5,205 nucleotides of DNA from Bacteroidales bacterium (GTDB lineage Bacteria > Bacteroidota > Bacteroidia > Bacteroidales > GCA-2748055). Location of the stretch: NCBI GenBank assembly GCA_023135025.1, contig JAGLTY010000176.1:1-5205 (forward strand), read 5' to 3'. This document shows, piece after piece, positions 1 through 5,205 of the stretch. Position numbers and translations under genes: made by a program. The notes beneath the pieces were generated by a model, which was not told the origin of the DNA, searched no databases, and saw nothing but the letters and a program-made list of their open reading frames with translations. How positions within the stretch are numbered: position 1 is the stretch's first letter; each line of letters starts with the position of its first letter.

Positions 1-1206
1 CTTGAAGAGGAGTTTGAGGATCTTCCGGGACGCATTGTCGAATTCGAGGGGAACTTCTATACCAGCGAAAATGTAACCTACATGGAGGAGATCGTACTGG
101 ATTACAGGCACCGGTTCTTCTCCGTTGAATTTGCGGCCCTCAACAACCTGCAAACAGGCGATCTGCACTACAGCTACATCATGGAAAACCTGGAAACGGA
201 CTGGAACAATGCCGGAACCCGGAACTATGTCTCCTATACCAATATGAAAGCAGGTACCTATCTGCTAAAAGTCGTAGCTGAAAATACGGATGGATACAAA
301 AGTGACCCTCCTATGCAGTTGCGTATTATCATCACTCCGCCCATCTGGTTATCGTGGTGGTTTATCCTGCTGGAGATATTGGTTTCGACAACCATTGTGG
401 TGATGATCTATATTTACCTTTTGAAATCGCGGACCAACCGCCTCCTGAAGCATCAGAATCAACAGATCAGCCTGGCCAACGAAGCGTTGCGAAAATCAGA
501 AAAGAACCTGATGGAACTCAATGCCACCAAGGACAAGTTCTTCTCCATTATCTCACATGACCTGAAGAATCCATTTTCGAGCCTGCTCTCCATCAGCGAC
601 CTGATGGTCGATAGTTTTGATGATACCGAAAAAGAGGATCATAAAGCCGGATTTAAAAAGATCAACCAGTCGGTAAAACATCTGCTCGACCTGCTGGAGA
701 ACCTGCTCACCTGGTCCAGATCACAACGCGGAAGGATTAAATACGACCCGGTAAGGTTCAACCTGAGTACCCTGGTACAGGAGAACATCAACCTGCACAG
801 ACTGCTGGCCGAGAAGAAAGGAATTATGTTGCTCTCTTCAGAGCAGGATGAGGTCTTTGCCTATGGCGACAGGGATATGATCAACAGTGTTATCCGTAAC
901 CTGGTGACCAACGCAGTCAAGTTCACCGAAAGGGACAGGAAAGTAGAGATTCAATTAAAGCCCGGGGAGAAGGAGATTGAAGTGAGCATCGTGGATGAAG
1001 GGATCGGGATCACATCAGAGCAACTGGCAAAACTATTCCGGATCGATGAAAAATTTAAATCCACAGGGACAGCAGGAGAGAAAGGCACGGGTCTAGGTCT
1101 GATAATCTGCAGGGAATTTGTAGAGAAAAACGGAGGAGAAATCACCGTTCAAAGTGCCCCCGGAAAAGGCTCTGTATTTAGCTTTACAGTACCCATTGCA
1201 AACTGA
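1..1206 (+). CDS. Sensor histidine kinase with periplasmic Y_Y_Y domain, 5'-truncated by window edge
   Basis: Membrane sensor kinase that should autophosphorylate on histidine and pass the phosphate to a response regulator. The frame is open from base 1, so the ATG at 82 is internal and the true start lies upstream. In order: a Y_Y_Y-type immunoglobulin-like domain (about nt 94-333, with a YSYIMENLETDW core and an aromatic 'Y-T-N' stretch), one transmembrane helix (about 349-423), a coiled-coil linker, HisKA with the motif SHDLKN (phospho-acceptor His codon 556-558), and HATPase_c with N box (Asn 910-912), G1 DEGIG (994-1008) and G2 GTGLGL (1084-1101). All key catalytic motifs are present. 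In this family a two-component-type beta-propeller usually precedes Y_Y_Y, so one is expected upstream of the window; this is inference. The protein stops right after the ATPase domain and has no receiver or AraC domain, unlike the one-piece hybrid regulators common in Bacteroidota. Its ligand is unknown. Confidence 0.93.
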   Translation, partial: LEEEFEDLPGRIVEFEGNFYTSENVTYMEEIVLDYRHRFFSVEFAALNNLQTGDLHYSYIMENLETDWNNAGTRNYVSYTNMKAGTYLLKVVAENTDGYKSDPPMQLRIIITPPIWLSWWFILLEILVSTTIVVMIYIYLLKSRTNRLLKHQNQQISLANEALRKSEKNLMELNATKDKFFSIISHDLKNPFSSLLSISDLMVDSFDDTEKEDHKAGFKKINQSVKHLLDLLENLLTWSRSQRGRIKYDPVRFNLSTLVQENINLHRLLAEKKGIMLLSSEQDEVFAYGDRDMINSVIRNLVTNAVKFTERDRKVEIQLKPGEKEIEVSIVDEGIGITSEQLAKLFRIDEKFKSTGTAGEKGTGLGLIICREFVEKNGGEITVQSAPGKGSVFSFTVPIAN

Positions 1207-1209
1207 TCG

Positions 1210-1240
1210 TTGCCAAAGCAATCATAATACTGTAAATTTG
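1210..1240 (+). promoter_or_regulatory. Probable Bacteroidota-type promoter for yicC-gmk-nadD
   Basis: The sequence has TTG at 1210-1212, a 20-bp spacer, and TAAATTTG at 1233-1240. This is an exact match to the TAnnTTTG -7 element of the Bacteroidota primary sigma factor, with its -33 TTG at the usual distance. It begins four bases after the kinase stop codon. Transcription would start around 1245-1250, giving a short leader of roughly 15-20 nt before the yicC ATG. No Shine-Dalgarno sequence is visible; the leader just before the ATG is A-rich, which is common in this phylum. Confidence 0.7.
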
Positions 1241-1264
1241 CCCCGAACTTTATCTGAAAAAACC

Positions 1265-2140
1265 ATGATCAGATCCATGACCGGCTACGGGAAAGCCGAA
1301 TGTCTGCTTGCCGACAAGAAACTGACCATAGAAATTAAATCCCTCAACAGCAAACAGTTGGACACCAACGCTCGTCTACCCTCCCTCTATAGGGAGAAGG
1401 AGTTGGAGGTCCGTCAGCTGATCGCATCAGAACTGAAAAGAGGCAAGGTGGAGTGCACCTTCTACTATGAACTCTCCGGTGAGACAGCCCCTGGCACCAT
1501 TAATGAGCCAGTGGTTAAGGACTATTATCAACAACTCTATAAGATCTCCGGCGAACTGGGGCTCCAGTCTTCGCTGGAGCTGTTTAGTACCGTTATGAGA
1601 ATGCCGGATACGATCCGGACCGAAAAACCTGAACTTGAAGAGACGGAGTGGGAAGCGGTGAAGGAGGCCCTGAATCAGGCTGTGGACAATGTGAATATTT
1701 TCAGGAGCCAGGAGGGAAAATCATTGGATGTTGATCTGCGTCAAAGGATTGACGCCATCACCCGGAAACTGGAAAAAGCGGGGAGCTATGAGAAGGAGCG
1801 AATAGACCTGGTCAGAGAGCGTATCGGAAAGCACCTGGAGGAGTTTAGTAATAAAGATACCGTTGATGAGAACCGGTTTGAACAGGAGCTCATTTACTAT
1901 ATTGAAAAGCTGGATATCTCCGAAGAGAAGGTCAGGCTGGCCAACCATTGCAACTACTTTCTGGAGACCCTGGAGGATCAGAACCCCGCAGGGAAGAAAC
2001 TGGGATTCATCTCCCAGGAGATGGGCAGGGAGATCAATACGCTGGGTTCCAAAGCCAACCACAAAGAGCTTCAAAAGCTGGTTGTAGAGATGAAAGATGA
2101 GCTTGAACGGATCAAGGAGCAGGTCCTTAATGTACTGTAA
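1265..2140 (+). CDS. yicC: YicC/YloC family endoribonuclease
   Basis: YicC-family protein of 291 aa, close to the roughly 290 aa usual for the family. E. coli YicC has been described as an endoribonuclease that takes part in small-RNA turnover; this role is taken from the family. The start at 1265 gives the characteristic N terminus MIRSMTGYGKAE. An ATG in the same frame at 1154 would add 37 residues unlike the family, overlap the kinase gene and lie upstream of the promoter, so it is not used. The N-terminal YicC domain covers about residues 1-155. The C-terminal DUF1732-type domain includes an acidic helix (DENRFEQELIYYIEKLDISEE, split by no gap) and the hallmark GREINTLGSK at residues 254-263. 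The stop codon overlaps the gmk start in TAATG. The yicC-gmk pairing is widespread in bacteria. Confidence 0.95.
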   Translation: MIRSMTGYGKAECLLADKKLTIEIKSLNSKQLDTNARLPSLYREKELEVRQLIASELKRGKVECTFYYELSGETAPGTINEPVVKDYYQQLYKISGELGLQSSLELFSTVMRMPDTIRTEKPELEETEWEAVKEALNQAVDNVNIFRSQEGKSLDVDLRQRIDAITRKLEKAGSYEKERIDLVRERIGKHLEEFSNKDTVDENRFEQELIYYIEKLDISEEKVRLANHCNYFLETLEDQNPAGKKLGFISQEMGREINTLGSKANHKELQKLVVEMKDELERIKEQVLNVL

Positions 2141-2706
2141 TGAAGGGGAAATTATTAATCTTCAGCGCACCATCCGGTGCCGGCAAATCTACCATCGTGC
2201 AGCACCTGATGAAACAGAACCTGGGGCTGGAATTCAGCATATCAGCCACATCCCGTAAGCCCAGGGAGGGTGAGGCAGATGGCATGGAGTACCACTTCAT
2301 CTCTCCCGAAGAGTTTCGCAAGAAGATTAGTGAACATGCCTTTATCGAATGGGAAGAGGTTTATCCGGAGCAGTACTATGGCACACTGTACAGCGAAGTG
2401 GATAGAATCTGGAAACGGGGCGACCATGCCATCTTTGATATTGACGTGGTGGGAGGAATGAACTTGAAAAAGAGATATGGAGAGAGGGCCTGTGCCATTT
2501 TTATACAACCCCCTTCCCAGGAGGTGCTGGAACAGCGATTGCGTTCAAGGGGTACAGATGATGAAGCCTCCCTCCGAAAAAGACTGGGGAAAGCCATGCA
2601 TGAAATAGAGCATGCCTCCCGGTTCGACCATATCGTGATAAACGACTCCCTGGGAAAGGCCCTGGCAGAAGCAGAAAAAATTGTAAAAGATTTCCTGGCC
2701 CTATGA
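2140..2706 (+). CDS. gmk: Guanylate kinase
   Basis: Cytoplasmic enzyme that converts GMP and ATP to GDP and ADP, an essential step in GTP, dGTP and (p)ppGpp supply. At 188 aa it is a normal length for a bacterial guanylate kinase. The ATP-binding P-loop SAPSGAGKST is at residues 9-18. The GMP-binding segment SATSRKPREGE starts at residue 35 with Ser35, Arg39 and Arg42, followed by Tyr51, the FIEWEEV segment (68-74, Glu70), YYGT (79-82) and FDIDVVGG (99-106). The lid region has the arginines of RLRSRGTDD, and the C-terminal helix region carries FDHIVIND. Every expected active-site segment is intact. Its ATG shares one base with the yicC stop codon, and its own stop overlaps the nadD start, so expression as part of one operon is likely. 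Confidence 0.97.
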   Translation: MKGKLLIFSAPSGAGKSTIVQHLMKQNLGLEFSISATSRKPREGEADGMEYHFISPEEFRKKISEHAFIEWEEVYPEQYYGTLYSEVDRIWKRGDHAIFDIDVVGGMNLKKRYGERACAIFIQPPSQEVLEQRLRSRGTDDEASLRKRLGKAMHEIEHASRFDHIVINDSLGKALAEAEKIVKDFLAL

Positions 2707-3278
2707 TCACCGGACTCTACTTTGGCTCTTTTAATCCCGTTCATATCGGGCACCTGGCCATAGCCAACTTTATGGTTGAGTTCAGTGATCTGGAACAGTT
2801 ATGGTTCGTGGTGAGTCCGCAAAACCCGTTGAAAGAGAAAAAAAGCCTGCTTCAGGACTATCACCGACTTGAGATGGTACGGCTGGCAGTGGAGGATGAC
2901 GACCGTTTCAGGGCCTCAGATATTGAGTTCAAGCTTCCCACCCCCTCCTACACCATCGATACCCTGGCCTATCTTGAAGAGAAAAATCCGGGGAGAGAAT
3001 TTCAACTGGTAATGGGAGGCGACGGCCTGCGCACCTTTCATAAATGGAAACATGCCAACCTGATCGTGGATAAGTACCACCGGCTCATCTACCCCCGGCC
3101 CGGCACAGATTTAGAGGCCGCCTCACGGCTACCCAACGCCACCCTGGTGAATGCTCCAATGATGGAGATCTCCTCCAGCTTTATCCGGCAGGCCATCAAA
3201 GAAGGAAAAGATGTTCGCCACCTGGTCCCGGCAAAAGCATACACCTATATGCGCGAGATGCACTTTTACGAGCAGTAA
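2703..3278 (+). CDS. nadD: Nicotinate-nucleotide adenylyltransferase
   Basis: Transfers AMP from ATP to nicotinate mononucleotide, forming nicotinate adenine dinucleotide and pyrophosphate, the penultimate step of NAD synthesis in the cytoplasm. The 191-aa protein has the nucleotidyltransferase signature GSFNPVHIGH at residues 8-17, whose two histidines (14 and 17) bind ATP phosphates. The second signature is SSSFIR at residues 157-162, the ISSTxIR-type motif, near the end of the fold. The central LVMGGDGLRTFHKWK segment fits the NadD substrate-binding region rather than CoaD. The start codon overlaps the gmk stop in ATGA, with no visible ribosome-binding site, which favours translational coupling. 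The yicC-gmk-nadD order is recurrent in Bacteroidota. No oddities seen. Confidence 0.95.
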   Translation: MITGLYFGSFNPVHIGHLAIANFMVEFSDLEQLWFVVSPQNPLKEKKSLLQDYHRLEMVRLAVEDDDRFRASDIEFKLPTPSYTIDTLAYLEEKNPGREFQLVMGGDGLRTFHKWKHANLIVDKYHRLIYPRPGTDLEAASRLPNATLVNAPMMEISSSFIRQAIKEGKDVRHLVPAKAYTYMREMHFYEQ

Positions 3279-3280
3279 TC

Positions 3281-3312
3281 TGTGACTTTCATAGGTGAGT
3301 TTCGTATCTTGG
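3281..3312 (+). promoter_or_regulatory. Possible weak Bacteroidota-type promoter upstream of the barrel-like gene
   Basis: TGTG at 3281-3284 and TATCTTGG at 3305-3312 are separated by 20 bp. They match the TTTG / TAnnTTTG consensus with one mismatch in each element. The site lies in the 57-bp gap between nadD and the next gene, 23 bp ahead of its ATG. The gap suggests that the downstream gene has its own transcription, but read-through from nadD is equally possible because I see no terminator in the gap. Confidence 0.35.
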
Positions 3313-3335
3313 TGTAACTCAAAATCCCAGGCCAC

Positions 3336-4229
3336 ATGAAATCACTTTACTACCTTACGACAATCCTGTTGCTGATCTTTGTATTACCAAAAGTGAATTC
3401 CTACTCGCAGGAAATTGCTGACAGCGCATCCCTCTGGGTGGTTGAGACAGAGGATGGAAATACATTCATAGGCAGCATTGTGGAGGAAAACGATAATAAG
3501 TTAATCCTTCTGACTGAAATATATGGTCAGATTCACCTTCCATTAACTCAGGTTAAAATAAAAAAGGTACTGAAGCTATCAAAGCTGATTGAGGGAGAAC
3601 ACTGGTTCAGTAATCCACATGCTACACGATATTTCTTCGGGACCAATGGTTATGGCCTACGAAAAGGGGAAGCCTATTATCAGAATACCTGGATCTTATA
3701 CAACCAGATTAGTTATGGAATCACAGACCATATTACCATTGGAGGTGGCGTTGTTCCCCTCTTCCTTTTTGCAGGGGCACCTACACCGGTCTGGATCACT
3801 CCCAAGGTAGCCATTCCCATAGTGAAAGATAAACTCAACCTGAGCGCAGGGCTCTTCTTAGGCCATGTCCTTGGAGAAGGCGTTAATTTTGGAATTGGTT
3901 ATGGGGCATTTACTGTGGGCGACAGAGATAACAATCTTACCCTGGGTGCAGGCTGGGCCTATGCAGATTCGGATTGGGCCAAAGCACCTACCCTGACACT
4001 TTGCGGTATGACCAGGGTGGGGAGAAAGACCTACCTTCTCACCGAGAACTACTACATTGGCATCTCAGAGGGCTCTTCACTCGGCATCCTGTCTGCCGGT
4101 GGCCGGAGCGTACAAAAAAGGCTTGCAGTTGATTACGGTCTTATAATTCCTATCGGAGCAGATCTGGGAACCTTCATAGCAATTCCCTGGTTGGGAATTG
4201 CCATACCTTTTGGGAACATGCAACAATAG
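3336..4229 (+). CDS. Secreted protein of unknown function, probable outer-membrane beta-barrel
   Basis: I do not recognise a named function for this 297-aa protein. Residues 1-24 look like a Sec signal peptide: a lysine, a hydrophobic core (TTILLLIFVLP) and a likely cleavage site before QEIAD. There is no lipobox cysteine. Residues about 33-78 form a small beta-rich unit with a DGNTFIGSIV start and a GQIHLPLTQVKIKKV end, resembling the SH3/Sm-like N-terminal segments seen on other Bacteroidota envelope proteins. After NPHATRYFFG (93-102), residues 103-297 are rich in glycine, aromatics and alternating hydrophobic residues (for example YGITDHITIGGG and FGIGYGAFTVG), as in transmembrane beta-strands. 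No cysteine clusters, catalytic motifs or carboxy-terminal secretion tag are visible. It lies between nadD and a convergent oxidoreductase operon, and neither suggests its job. Reality as a gene is likely; the barrel call is inference from composition. Confidence 0.8.
   Translation: MKSLYYLTTILLLIFVLPKVNSYSQEIADSASLWVVETEDGNTFIGSIVEENDNKLILLTEIYGQIHLPLTQVKIKKVLKLSKLIEGEHWFSNPHATRYFFGTNGYGLRKGEAYYQNTWILYNQISYGITDHITIGGGVVPLFLFAGAPTPVWITPKVAIPIVKDKLNLSAGLFLGHVLGEGVNFGIGYGAFTVGDRDNNLTLGAGWAYADSDWAKAPTLTLCGMTRVGRKTYLLTENYYIGISEGSSLGILSAGGRSVQKRLAVDYGLIIPIGADLGTFIAIPWLGIAIPFGNMQQ
4179..4201. repeat. Perfect 9-bp inverted repeat (hairpin) near a convergent gene junction
   Basis: GCAATTCCC at 4179-4187 and GGGAATTGC at 4193-4201 are perfect reverse complements separated by the 5-nt loop TGGTT. 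The structure lies inside the 3' end of the barrel-like gene, 25 bp before its stop codon, and 51 bp past the stop of the minus-strand gamma-subunit gene. No strong T-run follows on either strand: the best is TTTT at 4208-4211 on the plus strand. It could help end or stabilise transcripts at the convergent junction, or simply reflect the coding of the similar peptides AIPWLG and IAIPFG. Confidence 0.5.
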
Positions 4230-4252
4230 CAATCTATCTTACAAGAGGAAGA

Positions 4253-4807
4253 TCAGGCAGTCAGTTTGGCTTCCTTGACGATCTCCATACCCCGTTGAAT
4301 TGCCTTTTCATTGATGGGAATCAGGTGATGGTGCCTTTCAGGAAGGGATTTACGAAGCCCCTTGATCACATTGTCAAAATCGACCACCGGATTTACCTTG
4401 ATATAGGCCCCGAGCACCACCATATTAAAGGTGATGGGCGACTTCATACGAACTGCCTCCTCGGTGGCTTCGACCTGGAAGATACGAATATCGTTCCGCT
4501 CGGGATGGCGGGTGATACCATTTGGATCGTATATCATCAGCCCCCCCGGTTTCACCATGGATTCAAACTTATCCACCGATTGCTGATTGAGCAGGATGGC
4601 CGTATCAAAACTCTGCAGCACAGGTGAACTGACCCGGTCGTCACTCAAAATCACAGTAACATTGGCGGTACCTCCACGCATTTCGGGACCGTACGATGGC
4701 ATCCAGCTTACCTCCTGGTCCTGCATCATCCCGGAGTAGGCCAGGATCTTACCCATGGAGAGGACTCCCTGTCCCCCGAAACCTGCAATAATGATCTCTT
4801 CCGTCAT
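4253..4807 (-). CDS. 2-oxoacid:ferredoxin oxidoreductase, gamma subunit
   Basis: Gamma subunit of a multi-subunit, thiamine-dependent enzyme that oxidatively decarboxylates 2-oxoacids to acyl-CoA while reducing ferredoxin. At 184 aa it has the usual length. Family motifs are the N-terminal AGFGGQGV at residues 8-15, followed by PSYGPEMRGGTANV at 37-50, and SPITFNMVVLGAY in the C-terminal half. All are intact. It starts 12 bp after the beta-subunit stop codon on the same strand, without a visible Shine-Dalgarno sequence, so the two are co-transcribed. The order beta then gamma matches the KorABC/VorABC-type operons of Bacteroidota. The substrate (2-oxoglutarate or a branched-chain or other 2-oxoacid) cannot be fixed from this subunit, so I give no symbol; korC or vorC-type names are the candidates. 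It is the last gene of its operon and converges on the barrel-like gene. Confidence 0.93.
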   Translation of the reverse strand: MTEEIIIAGFGGQGVLSMGKILAYSGMMQDQEVSWMPSYGPEMRGGTANVTVILSDDRVSSPVLQSFDTAILLNQQSVDKFESMVKPGGLMIYDPNGITRHPERNDIRIFQVEATEEAVRMKSPITFNMVVLGAYIKVNPVVDFDNVIKGLRKSLPERHHHLIPINEKAIQRGMEIVKEAKLTA

Positions 4808-4819
4808 ATCTAATAACTA

Positions 4820-5205
4820 TTAACGATTAACCAATTTCCCATCTACCTTAATATCCCCCATTGGATAGAATGGAAACATATGCTCCTCCATCCAAATGTT
4901 GGAATCATTGGGAGTCATTTTCCAGCCCGAATTGCAATTGGATACAAATTCAATAAATGAAACTCCCTTCTTCTCCTTCTGCATCTCCAGAGCCTTCCGG
5001 ATCGCCTTTTTAGCTTTTCGCACCGGCCCCGGCTTATGAACGGCCTGGCGGGTGACATAATGGACGCCCTCAAGTTGTGCAATCAGCTCAGTGATCTTAT
5101 AGGGTGGACCCATGGTCTCATTGTTCCGTCCATATGGTGAAGTAGAAGATTTCATCCCCTCCAGGGTGGTGGGCGCCATCTGCCCCCCGGTCATCCCATA
5201 AATTC
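4820..5205 (-). CDS. 2-oxoacid:ferredoxin oxidoreductase, beta (thiamine pyrophosphate-binding) subunit, 5'-truncated
   Basis: C-terminal 127 codons of the beta subunit, which holds the thiamine pyrophosphate cofactor. The frame is open to the window edge, where it reads IYGMTGGQMAPTT; the YGMTGGQxxPTT segment is a strong family signature, so the methionine at 5194 is internal and the gene starts beyond 5205. Further matches are the VTRQAV segment, the KKAIRKAL helix, and the C-terminal FIEFVSNCNSGW stretch, comparable to the FVEVLSPCPTGW of relatives. The thiamine-binding GDG...N region should lie in the missing N-terminal half. The tail FYPMGDIKV fits the usual end of the protein. The alpha subunit and a small ferredoxin-like subunit are expected upstream, outside the window. 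Confidence 0.92.
   Translation of the reverse strand, partial: IYGMTGGQMAPTTLEGMKSSTSPYGRNNETMGPPYKITELIAQLEGVHYVTRQAVHKPGPVRKAKKAIRKALEMQKEKKGVSFIEFVSNCNSGWKMTPNDSNIWMEEHMFPFYPMGDIKVDGKLVNR

Noticed and set aside
1210..1221. TTGC-CAAA-GCAA mini-hairpin after the kinase stop, considered as a terminator
   Set aside because: Four base pairs and no T-run, and it coincides with the -33 element of the yicC promoter.
1154..1264. In-frame upstream extension of yicC from an ATG at 1154
   Set aside because: It overlaps the kinase gene, lies upstream of a good promoter, and adds residues unlike the YicC N terminus, which begins naturally at 1265.
1721..2074. Open frame of 117 codons on the minus strand
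   Set aside because: It is antisense to the conserved C-terminal half of yicC, with no family motif of its own.
2376..2753. Open frame of 125 codons on the minus strand
   Set aside because: It is antisense to gmk and the start of nadD, both clearly real, and its product looks like a random translation.
4236..4253. Weak inverted repeat ATCTT / AAGAT in the gap between the convergent genes, considered as a terminator
   Set aside because: Only 5 AT-rich base pairs with an 8-nt loop and no T-run; too weak to call.
4295..4627. Open frame of 110 codons on the plus strand
   Set aside because: It is antisense to the well-supported gamma-subunit gene and its translation has no recognisable protein character.

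Overview
The window looks like ordinary chromosomal DNA from a member of the Bacteroidota, most likely an anaerobe in or near the order Bacteroidales. Four things point there. The sensor kinase at the left edge has a Y_Y_Y-type periplasmic domain. The yicC-gmk-nadD gene order is typical of this phylum. A TTG-N20-TAAATTTG promoter of the Bacteroidota sigma type precedes yicC, and genes lack clear Shine-Dalgarno sites. A 2-oxoacid:ferredoxin oxidoreductase operon suits a strict anaerobe. The genus cannot be settled from this sequence.

Layout, left to right. Positions 1-1206 (+) hold the 3' part of a membrane sensor histidine kinase whose start lies outside the window. A promoter at about 1210-1240 then starts a tightly packed operon: yicC (1265-2140), gmk (2140-2706) and nadD (2703-3278). 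These encode a YicC-family endoribonuclease, guanylate kinase and nicotinate-nucleotide adenylyltransferase. Neighbouring genes overlap by 1 nt (TAATG) and 4 nt (ATGA), so translational coupling is likely. A 57-bp gap with a weak promoter-like sequence separates nadD from a secreted, probably beta-barrel protein of unknown function (3336-4229, +).

The right end is on the minus strand and converges on that gene with only 23 bp between stop codons. It carries the gamma subunit (4253-4807) and the 3' half of the thiamine-pyrophosphate (beta) subunit (4820 to the edge) of a 2-oxoacid:ferredoxin oxidoreductase. Its remaining subunits should lie beyond position 5205.

The parts are mostly housekeeping: RNA turnover, GMP phosphorylation, NAD synthesis and ferredoxin-linked 2-oxoacid metabolism, next to one environmental sensor. 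I see no mobile element, CRISPR array, RNA gene or defence-like module, and nothing that makes a strong case for an undescribed system. The least explained items are the barrel-like protein and a perfect 9-bp inverted repeat near its 3' end, close to the convergent gene junction.
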